Shown here: positions 43,839-52,801 of the stretch, in pieces
Numbering within the stretch: the first letter of the stretch is position 1
Layout: each line of letters begins with the position of its first letter
Assembly: GCA_900551115.1 (NCBI GenBank)
Contig: URUY01000001.1
Span: forward strand, 124,001-188,000
Length of the DNA: 64,000 bases
From: an uncultured Lachnospiraceae bacterium
Lineage (GTDB): Bacteria; Bacillota; Clostridia; Lachnospirales; Lachnospiraceae
Direction: 5' to 3'
Position numbers and translations under genes: made by a program
Notes under the pieces: generated by a model
Database searches by the model: none
What the model was told of the DNA's origin: nothing
The model's input: only the letters and a program-made list of their open reading frames with translations

Positions 43839-44567
43839 TTATTCATCCCAGTTATGATACACTGCCTGTACATCATCATCATCATCCAGAAGATCCAAGG
43901 TGCGCTGTAAATTCTTCACAGCAGTTTCATCGCTAAGCTCCACATAATTCTGGGGAATCATGGTAACTTCTGCGCTCAGCATGGGAATACCGGCCTCCTC
44001 CAATGCCTTTCTTACTTCTTCAAAGGCATCGGGGTCTGTAATGATTTCATAGCTGTCCTCTTCCTCGGAGAAATCCTCTGCACCGGCATCCAATGCCTGC
44101 ATCATCAGCTCATCCGCATCAGCCTCATACTCTTCCTTATCGATAATAATCTGTCCTTTTTTATCAAACATAAAGGACACACAGCCGGGTGTTCCTATAT
44201 TTCCCTGTCCTTTGGTAAAAGCGCTTCTTACATTTGCTGCGGTACGGTTTTTATTATCTGTCAAAGCATCTACGATAATGGCAATGCCGTTGGGGCCGTA
44301 GCCTTCATATGTAACGTACTCATAATTTACATTGCCTGCGTCACCGGCTGCTTTTTTGATACCTCTGTCAATCGTGTCATTGGGCATATTGTTGGACTTT
44401 GCTTTGGCAATTACCTGTGCCAGCTTAAAGTTGTTGGCCGGGTCAGGTCCGCCTTCCTTTACAGCAACTGCTATTTCCCTGCCGATAATGGTAAAAATCT
44501 TTCCCTTTGCGGCATCATTTTTTTCCTTTTTATGCTTAATATTTGCAAATTTTGAATGTCCTGACAT
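43839..44567 (-). CDS. YebC/TACO1-family protein
   Basis: 242-residue YebC-family protein, historically annotated as a transcriptional regulator; family members have been linked to translation of proline stretches. The whole protein is intact: MSGHSKFANIKHKKEKNDAAKGKIF (in part: SGHSKFANIKHKK), the IDRGIKKAAG segment, YEGYGPNGIAIIVDALTDN (in part: EGYGPNGIAI) and VTMIPQNYVEL. It stands behind its own strong promoter at 44628-44656. Confidence 0.95.
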   Translation of the reverse strand: MSGHSKFANIKHKKEKNDAAKGKIFTIIGREIAVAVKEGGPDPANNFKLAQVIAKAKSNNMPNDTIDRGIKKAAGDAGNVNYEYVTYEGYGPNGIAIIVDALTDNKNRTAANVRSAFTKGQGNIGTPGCVSFMFDKKGQIIIDKEEYEADADELMMQALDAGAEDFSEEEDSYEIITDPDAFEEVRKALEEAGIPMLSAEVTMIPQNYVELSDETAVKNLQRTLDLLDDDDDVQAVYHNWDE

Positions 44568-44627
44568 ACTTTTTCTCCTTTGATTCTCTTTTCACTCTTT
44601 TCTGTTTTGCGAAACACCGTAAACTAA

Positions 44628-44656
44628 AATATACCATTTCTGGCCCTGTTCGTCAA
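44628..44656 (-). promoter_or_regulatory. SigA-type promoter of yebC
   Basis: Minus strand: TTGACG (44651-44656), 17 bases, TATATT (44628-44633). The start point would give a leader of about 55 bases that ends in AAAGGAG before the yebC ATG. Confidence 0.8.
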
Positions 44657-44671
44657 GTTTGGCCTTTCTGA

Positions 44672-45013
44672 CTATGTATCCAGTTCCAGACTGATCATCA
44701 GGGCCCTGTTTACCTTTTGCATAATCTGCGCGTCCAGATGGCAGACCTTATCTTTTAAGCGTTTTTTATCGATTGTCCTAAGCTGTTCCAACAGAATTAC
44801 CGAATCCTTATCCATATCGTAATTTAATGTAGACAGCTCGATATGGGTAGGCAGCTTCGCCTTATTCATCTTGGAAGTAATTGCTGCGCAGATTACAGTG
44901 GGGCTGTGTTTATTTCCCACATCATTCTGTACAATCAGAACCGGCCTGATGCCTCCCTGCTCAGACCCTATCACCGGTCTTAAATCCGCATAGTATACGT
45001 CTCCTCGTTTCAT
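44672..45013 (-). CDS. ndoA: MazF/EndoA-type mRNA interferase without a linked antitoxin
   Basis: 113-residue PemK/MazF-family endoribonuclease: KRGDVYYADLRPVIGSEQGG (about 2-21) with the active-site loop, RPVLIVQNDVGNKHSPTVI and THIELS...SVILLEQLRTIDK. The Bacillus order alr-ndoAI-ndoA is kept, but the ndoAI antitoxin is missing: the 146-base spacer to alr has no open frame of useful length on the minus strand. It may be restrained by an unlinked antitoxin, or may serve regulated RNA processing. AGAAGGG precedes ATG 45013. Confidence 0.93.
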   Translation of the reverse strand: MKRGDVYYADLRPVIGSEQGGIRPVLIVQNDVGNKHSPTVICAAITSKMNKAKLPTHIELSTLNYDMDKDSVILLEQLRTIDKKRLKDKVCHLDAQIMQKVNRALMISLELDT

Positions 45014-45084
45014 AACCTGTATCCCTTCTTCTAAATCTGGTAGTAGTATTGCCAGTTTATCTGAAGGTATTCAACTCTTTTTAA

Positions 45085-45165
45085 TCCTTGTCTGCACGCC
45101 CGTTATCCGGACAACCGGTTATCCGCTTATCTGTCCAGATTATCCGCTATCAGCACCGATTATCC
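45085..45165 (-). repeat. GGATAA-led tandem repeats between alr and mazF
   Basis: On the minus strand four copies of GGATAA begin units of about 16-21 bases, starting within the alr stop codon and reading through CGGTGCTGATAGC, TCTGGACAGATAAGC and CCGGTTGTCC. The units are only partly conserved. This replaces the place where the antitoxin gene would be expected. Confidence 0.55.
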
Positions 45166-46302
45166 ACCGATATATACTCTGGGAATCCGCTTTCCCAAAT
45201 CACACATCAGCTCATAATTGAATCTTCCCGAAATATCTCCCAGCTCGTTAGCAGAAATCTCTTCTGCACCGTCCCTGCCGATCAGGGTTACCTTATCCCC
45301 TTCCGAAACCTCCGGTATATCCGTTACATCCACCATGAACTGGTCCATGCAGACCCTGCCCACAATAGGAGCCTTTTTCCCGCGTATCAGCACATAACCC
45401 TTATCAGAAAGGCTTCTGGGATAACCGTCTCCGTAGCCTAACGGAATGGTTGCAATGCGGGTGCTTTTTTCTGTCACATATGTGCCGCCATAGCTTATGG
45501 GATACCCGGCAGGCAGCCATTTTACATACACCACGGTGCTGTAAAGAGAAAGGGCAGGCTTTAAGGAAATAATACTCATATCCACCTCTTTAGACGGTGC
45601 CAGTCCATACAGGGTAATGCCCGCTCTCACTATATCCATATTGGCCTCCGGCATTTCCAAAATGCCGGCACTGTTAGAGCAGTCCTTCATAAGCCCCGCA
45701 AGGGGAAGTTCCCGTTCTATCCTGTCCGTAAAGGCTTTAAACAGGGCAAGCTGTTTTCTGGCACTGCTTTTATCCTTTTCATCGGCTCTGGCAAAATGGG
45801 TAAAAATCCCTTCTACCTCGATGCCTTCCATTTCTGTGAGTTTCTTTACAAACCCAAAACCTTCCTCATCCGGCATAATGCCGATTCTGCCCATACCCGT
45901 ATCTACCTTTATGTGTACGTGTACTTTTTTCTGCTGACGGCGTGCTTCCTTTGCAAGCTTTTCTGCCGCTTCATACTGAAAGACCGTAGGACGTATATTA
46001 AGAGCAATCATCCGCTCAAAGCTGTAAGGAAATGTATACCCCAAAACCAATATGGGCAGCGTTATGCCGTTTTCTCTTAACTCAAAGGCTTCTTCTGCGG
46101 TTGCCACTGCAAAACCGTACATAAAATCCAGTTTTTCCAATGCCTTTGCAATCGGCACGCTCCCGTGTCCATAGCCGTCCGTTTTAATGACGCCTATCAT
46201 CCGGGTTTCTGCCTTTACATGGGCTTTCATATTTTTCATATTGGATACGATGGCACTAAGATCCACCTGGGCATATCCCCTTGCATACTGTTCCATATCC
46301 AT
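45160..46302 (-). CDS. alr: Alanine racemase
   Basis: 380-residue PLP enzyme that makes D-alanine for peptidoglycan. The PLP lysine is Lys 40 in VIKTDGYGHG, a variant of the usual VVKADAYGHG. Further motifs are HIKVDTGMGRIG (about 130-141), ISYGGTY with the second catalytic Tyr region (about 265) and VGRVCMDQFMVDVTD. GGAGA precedes ATG 46302. It follows nnr by 31 bp, an arrangement widespread in Firmicutes (nnr/acpS-alr-mazF). Confidence 0.95.
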   Translation of the reverse strand: MDMEQYARGYAQVDLSAIVSNMKNMKAHVKAETRMIGVIKTDGYGHGSVPIAKALEKLDFMYGFAVATAEEAFELRENGITLPILVLGYTFPYSFERMIALNIRPTVFQYEAAEKLAKEARRQQKKVHVHIKVDTGMGRIGIMPDEEGFGFVKKLTEMEGIEVEGIFTHFARADEKDKSSARKQLALFKAFTDRIERELPLAGLMKDCSNSAGILEMPEANMDIVRAGITLYGLAPSKEVDMSIISLKPALSLYSTVVYVKWLPAGYPISYGGTYVTEKSTRIATIPLGYGDGYPRSLSDKGYVLIRGKKAPIVGRVCMDQFMVDVTDIPEVSEGDKVTLIGRDGAEEISANELGDISGRFNYELMCDLGKRIPRVYIGG

Positions 46303-46333
46303 GACCGTTGTCTCCTTTTTCTTTTCCCTGCCT

Positions 46334-47890
46334 TTATAAAAGGCTTAATCCTGCAATAATATCCGAAGCCGTCATACCGGCATTCCCTGCCTTCTTTGCT
46401 GCCGCATCCCCTGCACAGGCATGGAGATAAACACCTGCTGATGCCGCCTGAAAACAAAATGCATCCCGAAAATCAGATGCTCCCTGTACCGTGAGTGCCG
46501 CAATAATGCCTGTAAGCACATCTCCGCTTCCCGCCGTTGCCATCTTATCGTTGCCCGCTGTGTTCAGAAAAACCGGGTGATTCGTCCGGCATACGCAGGT
46601 ACGTGCGCTCTTTCCTGCAACAATACAGCCAAAGACAGCTGCCGCTTCCGTTACAGCCCCTACTTCATCTGCAGTAACCTCTTCCACAGGCCTCTTTAAA
46701 AGTCTGGCCAATTCTCCCATATGGGGAGTCAGTATTACGCTGTCTCCGTCAGCTTTCGTCCTCCTTTTAAAAAGCGTTTTTAAGTCTTCATCCTTTGCAA
46801 GCAGATTAAGACCGTCCGCGTCAATAATAAGAGGCTTTCTGCCTTCTTTGATTGCCGTTGCAAGCAAATTTTTTCCGCTCTCACAGACACCAAGACCGGG
46901 GCCTATTGCCACAGCATCCGCCCATTCCATACTATGCAGAAAAACCGTTTCTTCTTCTTTTGTTATTCCCATTTTTCCTTCATAGGTCTGTATCAGAGCC
47001 TCCGGCAGCATTTTTTGTACAATTTCCCTTATTTTTTCAGGGATGACGAGCTTTACCATGCCGGCTCCCGCTCTGTAAGCTGCATTACCCGATAAAAGCG
47101 CCGCCCCTGCCATTTCTTCGCTCCCTGCGACTAATAAAAGCTTTCCGAAGGTTCCCTTATTGCCGTCCGGACGTCTTTTGAAAAAAGCCTCCTTCTGCCG
47201 GTTTTGTATCGTATACATACCCGGCAGCTTTCCGTCAAAGCTCCTTTTTGTAATACCGATATCTGCCAGGCTTACTTTTCCGGCATACATCGCGCCTGGA
47301 TACAGGTACAATCCTCTTTTTAAAAAGGCAAGCGCTACAGTCTCATCTGCCCGAACTGCCGTTCCAAGCACAGCTCCCGTATCTGCATTTATGCCTGACG
47401 GTATATCTATGGAAATCCGCACAGCCTCCTTTTCATTCATTGCTTCGACTGCATCCCTGTAAACTCCCGTTACTTCCCGCGACAGGCCTGTTCCAAACAG
47501 GGCGTCCACCAAAACATCATATTCTGCGTCCGGCAGCCTTGTGTACGGGATTATGCCGTATTTTTCCAAAACAGAAAGCTGCATAAGCGTCTCCCTGCTT
47601 GTATGCTCCCTGTTTCCGACAAGGACGGCTTCTGCCCTGATTCCTTTATCCAAAAGCAGTCTTACAACGCAAAGGCCGTCTCCGCCGTTGTTGCCGGTGC
47701 CACATACGCACAGTACCCTTCCCCCTTTTTTGCCCAGATATCGTTCCACGCATTCTGCCACCTTTAAAGCAGCGCGCTCCATCAGCACCAGAGCCGGAAT
47801 CCCGATATGTTCTATGGTATAGGTATCATATGCCTTCATCTCTTCTCTTGTTACCAGATAATCTTTATCCTGCTTCGCATATTCTTCCAT
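46334..47890 (-). CDS. nnr: Bifunctional NAD(P)H-hydrate epimerase / ADP-dependent dehydratase
   Basis: About 518 residues repairing damaged NAD(P)HX. The epimerase half (about 1-215) has CGTGNNGGDGLCVVRLL and DALFGTGLSREV. The dehydratase half (about 225-518), a ribokinase-like fold, has GNKGTFGKLLLVAGSEEMAGAALL (in part: NKGTFGKLLLVAGS), AIGPGLG, LIIDADGLNLL and ATAGSGDVLTG. The start is uncertain: ATG 47890 has GGAGGAG 12 bases away; GTG 47914 has none well placed. Confidence 0.95.
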   Translation of the reverse strand: MEEYAKQDKDYLVTREEMKAYDTYTIEHIGIPALVLMERAALKVAECVERYLGKKGGRVLCVCGTGNNGGDGLCVVRLLLDKGIRAEAVLVGNREHTSRETLMQLSVLEKYGIIPYTRLPDAEYDVLVDALFGTGLSREVTGVYRDAVEAMNEKEAVRISIDIPSGINADTGAVLGTAVRADETVALAFLKRGLYLYPGAMYAGKVSLADIGITKRSFDGKLPGMYTIQNRQKEAFFKRRPDGNKGTFGKLLLVAGSEEMAGAALLSGNAAYRAGAGMVKLVIPEKIREIVQKMLPEALIQTYEGKMGITKEEETVFLHSMEWADAVAIGPGLGVCESGKNLLATAIKEGRKPLIIDADGLNLLAKDEDLKTLFKRRTKADGDSVILTPHMGELARLLKRPVEEVTADEVGAVTEAAAVFGCIVAGKSARTCVCRTNHPVFLNTAGNDKMATAGSGDVLTGIIAALTVQGASDFRDAFCFQAASAGVYLHACAGDAAAKKAGNAGMTASDIIAGLSLL

Positions 47891-47984
47891 TATTTTTTCT
47901 ATCTCCTCCCACACCCCTTACCGTTTTTACGTTTCCACATATTTTACAGGTTTTTCTCTGCACTGACGTATCAAAATTTTACCA

Positions 47985-48014
47985 CAAAAAAGGACCGTTG
48001 TACACCAACCGTCC
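47985..48014 (-). terminator. Terminator of the rex-coiled-coil gene pair
   Basis: Minus strand: GGACGGTTG, 5-base loop, CAACGGTCC (one mismatch), then TTTTTT at 47985-47991. It separates the pair from nnr. Confidence 0.8.
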
Positions 48015-48036
48015 TCTATAAGGCATTTTCTGCCGA

Positions 48037-48714
48037 CTATTCCGCCTTTTTAGCATTTTCTGAACCGGATGCCTTTTCCCCCTCTTTTTTAGAAGGTATC
48101 TTACATTGTTCCTCAGGATTGTATTTCATATCAAAAATATTGATTACCTCTGCACCGAATATGGCGTGCATATAAGAATATAAATCATAGTTTTTCTGCT
48201 CTTTTTCCTGCTTACGGATAATTTTCTTTTTCAGTTCAATCCGTATAGCGGTAATCCATTCGCCGATTTCTTCTATTTCTGCAGTATTCTCTCTAAGCTT
48301 GTCGTAACAGGCTTCCATTGTGGCAATCATCAGCTTGTAATTGACCTGTTCAATCTCCCCCGGCAGTGTAAGCAGTTCTTCCTTGTAGGCATCCAGCTTA
48401 TCGTTACATTCATTAATCAGCCGCTTATTATCTTCAATCTTTTTTTCAAGCTTAGTATCACCGCTGTCGCCCAGTTCATCCACCATGGGCACGATTTCTT
48501 CCATAAGCCTTTTCTTAAGACGCCTGATTTCTTTGGATTCCGTGTTCAGCTTTCCCTGTCTCTTTAAAAGCACATTCAGCTGATCCGCCAGTTTCAGGAT
48601 TACTGCATTGGTATCTGCTTTATCAAACAGCATATGCCATTTATGATCCAGCGTCAGCACCGGTATCTTTTTATTTTCCAGTGCCGGTTCATAGATTTCT
48701 TCCTTGCGCCCCAT
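48037..48714 (-). CDS. Predicted coiled-coil protein of unknown function
   Basis: 225 residues, highly charged and helical (Lys/Glu-rich from about 55 to 180), without a membrane segment or known motif. Residues 20-35 contain LTLDHKWHMLF. It lies 57 bp after rex and ends at a strong terminator, so it is probably cotranscribed with rex. GGGG precedes ATG 48714; a GTG two codons upstream is an alternative. I do not recognise the family. Confidence 0.75.
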   Translation of the reverse strand: MGRKEEIYEPALENKKIPVLTLDHKWHMLFDKADTNAVILKLADQLNVLLKRQGKLNTESKEIRRLKKRLMEEIVPMVDELGDSGDTKLEKKIEDNKRLINECNDKLDAYKEELLTLPGEIEQVNYKLMIATMEACYDKLRENTAEIEEIGEWITAIRIELKKKIIRKQEKEQKNYDLYSYMHAIFGAEVINIFDMKYNPEEQCKIPSKKEGEKASGSENAKKAE

Positions 48715-48771
48715 ACGCACCCCGCTTTCTGAAACCGCTTTCCCTAAAAGTCCTGCCCTTTAAAGTCCGTT

Positions 48772-49416
48772 TCACTCTGCCTGCGACTTATTGTATCTCT
48801 CAAGATTGTAGGAAAGCTTCATCAGGCTGTCCGACAAATGTACATTTTCTACCAATATCCCCTTAGGCACATTCAAATCCACATGGGCAAAGTTCCAAAT
48901 TGCCTTAATATTATTGGCTACCAATACCTCCGCAACTTCTACCGCGCTGGTTTTAGGTATCGTAAGCACTGCAATGTCAATATCGTTCTCCCGCACAAAG
49001 CTCTCTACCATTTCCATGGGCTGCACTTCTATTTCGCGGACCTTTTTACCGTAAAGTGCCGGATTCTTATCAAAAATGCCTTTTAATATAAAGCCTCTTC
49101 GTTCAAAATTCATATAATTTCCCAACGCCTGCCCCAGATTGCCTGCACCTATGATAATCAACTGGTGTGTCTTATCAAGGCCGAGAATCTTACCTATTTC
49201 TTTATAAAGAAACTCTACGTTATAGCCGTATCCCTGCTGTCCGAAGCCGCCGAAATTATTGAAGTCCTGCCTGATCTGCGATGCCGTTACATTCATCAGT
49301 TCGGAAAGCTCCTGGGATGAAATCCTTTCCACACCATCATCCTTTAATTCACCCAGATATCTGAAATATCGGGGAAGACGCCCGATTACAGCCTGTGAAA
49401 TTCCCTTTGCTTCCAA
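48772..49416 (-). CDS. rex: Redox-sensing repressor Rex
   Basis: 214-residue repressor that leaves its operators when NADH rises. Winged-helix N-terminus (about 1-80: RLPRYFRYLGEL, SSQELSELMNVTASQIRQDFNNFG) and Rossmann NAD domain with IIIGAGNLGQALGNY (about 87-101), DIAVLTIPK and a final helix. TTG start at 49416 with GGGAGG upstream. Its consensus promoter is at 49472-49500; auto-regulation is plausible but the operator is not obvious. Confidence 0.96.
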   Translation of the reverse strand: MEAKGISQAVIGRLPRYFRYLGELKDDGVERISSQELSELMNVTASQIRQDFNNFGGFGQQGYGYNVEFLYKEIGKILGLDKTHQLIIIGAGNLGQALGNYMNFERRGFILKGIFDKNPALYGKKVREIEVQPMEMVESFVRENDIDIAVLTIPKTSAVEVAEVLVANNIKAIWNFAHVDLNVPKGILVENVHLSDSLMKLSYNLERYNKSQAE

Positions 49417-49471
49417 CCTTACTACCTCCCTTTAACAGACTGTAAGCCGCCCGTTAGTATACTTAAGTCCT

Positions 49472-49500
49472 ATTATATAAAAATGTTAAAATAATGTCAA
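49472..49500 (-). promoter_or_regulatory. Consensus SigA promoter of rex
   Basis: Minus strand: TTGACA (49495-49500), 17 bases, TATAAT (49472-49477), a perfect match in both boxes. TTGACAT...TTAACAT across the -35 and spacer is a weak Rex-operator-like pair. Confidence 0.85.
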
Positions 49501-49508
49501 TGAAGGAA

Positions 49509-49537
49509 TTGACATCTAAGTGCCTCACCTGTAAACT
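49509..49537 (+). promoter_or_regulatory. SigA-type promoter of the ABC-F gene
   Basis: Plus strand: TTGACA (49509-49514), 17 bases, TAAACT (49532-49537). The start point at about 49544 gives a leader of about 35 bases ending in AGAAGGAG. It rules out the in-frame upstream ATG at 49494 as the start. Confidence 0.75.
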
Positions 49538-49577
49538 ATTCTTCGAGAACCCAGAACACACAGAAGGAGTTTTATTT

Positions 49578-51488
49578 ATGATTTTATCCTGTCAGAACAT
49601 CGGAAAGTCTTTCGTAGAAAACACAGTTCTTTCCAACGTTTCTTTTCATATAGAAGATTTGGAGAAGGCGGCTGTTGTGGGCATTAACGGCGCAGGCAAA
49701 ACCACTCTCCTGCGCATTATTATCGGAGAGATGGTCCCGGACGAAGGTCAGGTTGTCCTTGCCAAAGGAAAAACAATCGGATACCTTGCACAGAATGCAG
49801 GTCTTGCCGGTGACAACACCATATATGACGAGCTTTTATCCGTAAAAAGCCATCTGATTACTTTGGAACAGCAGATTAGGGAAACAGAAAAAGCCATGAA
49901 GAATGCTGATGGCAAGACGCTTTCTTCCCTTATGGAAAAATACAGCCTTTTAACACACAGCTTTGAATCCGGCGGCGGTTATTCCTACAAAAGCGAGCTG
50001 ACCGGCGTATTAAAGGGGCTTGGATTCTCTGAAGAAGAATTTTCCAAATCCGTTTCTGCCCTTTCCGGCGGTCAAAAGACCCGTGTGGCGCTGGGTAAGC
50101 TGCTTTTGCTCTCTCCCGACCTGATTATTTTGGACGAGCCAACAAACCACTTGGATATGCATTCCATTGCATGGCTTGAAACCTACCTGCTTAACTATAA
50201 GGGTGCCGTGCTGATTGTTTCCCATGACCGTTTCTTTTTAGACCGTATTGCCGGAAAGATTATTGAAATCGACCAGAGTAAGGCTACCACCTTTACCGGA
50301 AATTATTCTGCTTATGCGCAAAAAAAAGAACAGCTTCGGATGGCGGAATGGAACGCCTACGTTAATCAGCAGCGGGAAATCAAGCATCAGGAAGAGGTTA
50401 TTGAAAAGCTGCGCTCCTTTAACCGTGAAAAATCCATAAAAAGAGCCGAAAGCCGTGAAAAAATGCTTAACAAAATAGAAGTGCTTGATAAACCTGCCCA
50501 GGTACGCGCCGATATGCACCTGACACTGACGCCCCGCCTTGTAAGCGGCAATGATGTCCTGTCTGTGGACGGCCTGTCCAAATCCTTCGGCAGTCAGATG
50601 CTTTTTTCCGATATTCGGTTTGAAATAAAAAGAGGTGAGCATATTGCCATTATCGGCGACAACGGTACCGGCAAAACCACCCTTTTAAAGATATTGAACG
50701 GGCTGCTTCCTGCAGATGCAGGCTCCTTTAAGCTGGGCTCCAACGTAGAAATCGGCTATTATGATCAGGAACACCATGTACTTCACTCCGAAAAAACCTT
50801 ATTTGAGGAAATTTCTGATGATTATCCCTATCTTACCAATACGGAAATCCGAAATGTACTGGCATCCTTCCTCTTTACCGGGGATGATGTTTTCAAACGT
50901 ATCTGCGATTTAAGCGGCGGAGAACGGGGACGGGTAAGCCTTGCAAAGCTGATGCTGGGAAATGCCAACCTTCTAATTCTTGACGAGCCTACCAACCATT
51001 TGGATATTATGTCCAAAGAAATCTTGGAGGACGCTATAAACAACTATGAGGGCACGGTGCTTTATGTGTCACATGACCGTTACTTTATCAACCGTACCGC
51101 TTCCCGTATTTTGGAGCTGACTGCCAAAACCTTTGTCAATTATATCGGCAACTATGATTACTATCTGGAAAAGAAGGATATTTTAACCGCTGCTCTTACG
51201 CCCTCTTCTGATACAATTCCTGCCGTTACCGTATCCGAAAGCAAGGTCGACTGGAAACAGCAGAAGGAAGAACAGGCAAAGCTGCGAAAAAAAGAAAATG
51301 ATTTAAAAAAATGCGAAGCCCGCATAGAACAGTTAGAAAACGAAAAGGCCGCATTGGAAGAAGAAATGAATGACCCTGCCATCGCGACCAATGTTGCCAG
51401 GCTGCAGGAGATTTCCAAAAAGCAGCAGAAAATCGAAACAGAGCTGGCTGCTTTATACGAGGAATGGGAAGCTTTGGCCGAATCATAG
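49578..51488 (+). CDS. ABC-F family ATPase (YdiF/Uup-like)
   Basis: 636-residue cytoplasmic protein with two ABC domains and no membrane part; ABC-F proteins act on the ribosome as translation factors or antibiotic-protection proteins. Walker A: GINGAGKTT (about 37) and GDNGTGKTT (about 360); signatures LSGGQKTRVALG and LSGGERGRVSLA; both Walker B motifs read LDEPTNHLD. The interdomain linker (about 245-320) is moderate, and a coiled-coil tail (about 565-636) follows domain 2, as in YdiF. The Bacillus homologue also neighbours rex. Only plus-strand gene here, divergent from rex. Confidence 0.93.
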   Translation: MILSCQNIGKSFVENTVLSNVSFHIEDLEKAAVVGINGAGKTTLLRIIIGEMVPDEGQVVLAKGKTIGYLAQNAGLAGDNTIYDELLSVKSHLITLEQQIRETEKAMKNADGKTLSSLMEKYSLLTHSFESGGGYSYKSELTGVLKGLGFSEEEFSKSVSALSGGQKTRVALGKLLLLSPDLIILDEPTNHLDMHSIAWLETYLLNYKGAVLIVSHDRFFLDRIAGKIIEIDQSKATTFTGNYSAYAQKKEQLRMAEWNAYVNQQREIKHQEEVIEKLRSFNREKSIKRAESREKMLNKIEVLDKPAQVRADMHLTLTPRLVSGNDVLSVDGLSKSFGSQMLFSDIRFEIKRGEHIAIIGDNGTGKTTLLKILNGLLPADAGSFKLGSNVEIGYYDQEHHVLHSEKTLFEEISDDYPYLTNTEIRNVLASFLFTGDDVFKRICDLSGGERGRVSLAKLMLGNANLLILDEPTNHLDIMSKEILEDAINNYEGTVLYVSHDRYFINRTASRILELTAKTFVNYIGNYDYYLEKKDILTAALTPSSDTIPAVTVSESKVDWKQQKEEQAKLRKKENDLKKCEARIEQLENEKAALEEEMNDPAIATNVARLQEISKKQQKIETELAALYEEWEALAES

Positions 51489-51504
51489 CAAAGCTCCTAC
51501 ATTT

Positions 51505-51562
51505 AAACCGGCCTCCCAGGCATCAGATTTCTAAGTCTGACTTTTGGAAGACCGGTTTATTT
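51505..51562 (+). terminator. Terminator after the ABC-F gene
   Basis: AAACCGG..TCC (51505-51516) pairs with GGA..CCGGTTT (51546-51558), enclosing a small TCAGA/TCTGA hairpin, and is followed by TTTATTTTTT. It may also act on the convergent icd transcript. Confidence 0.75.
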
Positions 51563-51595
51563 TTTACTTCTTTTCTGTTTCTTCCTGCTGCTTTC

Positions 51596-52801
51596 CTACA
51601 TTGCTTCGTAGGTTTCCCTGATTGCCCTGATAAAGCCCTCGCTGTTTAATACCGTCACCTTTTCAAGAGAGGTAATCAGCGCCAAATCCTTCGTCATCTT
51701 ACCGCTTTCAATGGTAGAAAGGGTTGCTTTTTCCAGCTTGTCCGCAAATTCCATCAGCTCCTTATTGCCATCCAGCTCACCACGCTTCCTGAGCGCGCCG
51801 GTCCATGCAAAAATAGTTGCTACGGAGTTGGTTGAGGTCTCCTCTCCTGCAAGATGCTTGTAATAGTGACGCTGTACGGTTCCGTGGGCTGCCTCATACT
51901 CGTATACGCCGTTCGGAGAAACCAGTACGGAGGTCATCATGGCAAGAGAACCAAAGGCTGAGGATACCATATCCGACATAACGTCTCCGTCATAATTTTT
52001 ACATGCCCAGATAAAGCCGCCCTCTGACTTCATAACACGTGCTACCGCATCATCAATCAGGGTATAGAAATACTCAATACCAAGCTCCTCAAATTTTGCC
52101 TTATATTCTGCATTGTAAATTTCTTCAAAGATATCCTTAAAGGTATGGTCATACTTTTTGGAAATGGTATCCTTTGTAGCAAACCATAAATCCTGTCTGG
52201 TATCTACTGCATAGGAGAAGCATGCCCTTGCAAAGCTTTCAATGGACTTGTCCGTGTTGTGCATACCCTGCAGTACCCCTGCGCCGTTAAAGTTATGAAT
52301 CAGCTCTCTTACTTCCCTGCCGTCAAGACCGGTAAATACCAGTTCTGCCTTTCCGGGACCTTCTACTCTGATTTCTGTATTCTTGTACACATCACCATAC
52401 GCATGACGCGCCAGGGTGATGGGCTTTTTCCAGTTCTTTACACAGGGTTCAATTCCCTTTACCACGATGGGGGCTCTGAATACCGTACCGTCTAAAATAG
52501 CGCGGATGGTACCGTTAGGGCTCTTCCACATTTCCTTTAAATTGTATTCTGTCATCCTTGCGGCATTGGGGGTGATGGTTGCACATTTCACTGCCACGCC
52601 GTATTTTAAGGTTGCATTGGCAGAATCTACGGTTACTTTATCATCCGTTTCGTTTCGGCAGATAAGTCCTAAATCATAATACTCTGTTTTTAAGTCAATA
52701 AAGGGAAGCAGTAATTCTTCCTTAATCATTTTCCAGAGTATTCTGGTCATTTCATCGCCGTCCATCTCCACTAACGGTGTTGTCATCTGAATTTTACTCA
52801 T
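51596..52801 (-). CDS. icd: NADP-type isocitrate dehydrogenase
   Basis: 401-residue enzyme making 2-oxoglutarate and NADPH from isocitrate. It is of the eukaryotic-like IDP class: TPLVEMDGDEMTRILW at the N-terminus, the substrate loop KSPNGTIRAILDGTVFR (about 86-102), YDGDVMSDMVSSAFGSLAMMTS with metal Asp residues (about 264) and EAAHGTVQRHYY. GGAGG precedes ATG 52801, 8 bp before the end of the GntR gene. It is the third gene of the citrate operon; no aconitase gene is present in the window. Confidence 0.95.
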   Translation of the reverse strand: MSKIQMTTPLVEMDGDEMTRILWKMIKEELLLPFIDLKTEYYDLGLICRNETDDKVTVDSANATLKYGVAVKCATITPNAARMTEYNLKEMWKSPNGTIRAILDGTVFRAPIVVKGIEPCVKNWKKPITLARHAYGDVYKNTEIRVEGPGKAELVFTGLDGREVRELIHNFNGAGVLQGMHNTDKSIESFARACFSYAVDTRQDLWFATKDTISKKYDHTFKDIFEEIYNAEYKAKFEELGIEYFYTLIDDAVARVMKSEGGFIWACKNYDGDVMSDMVSSAFGSLAMMTSVLVSPNGVYEYEAAHGTVQRHYYKHLAGEETSTNSVATIFAWTGALRKRGELDGNKELMEFADKLEKATLSTIESGKMTKDLALITSLEKVTVLNSEGFIRAIRETYEAM

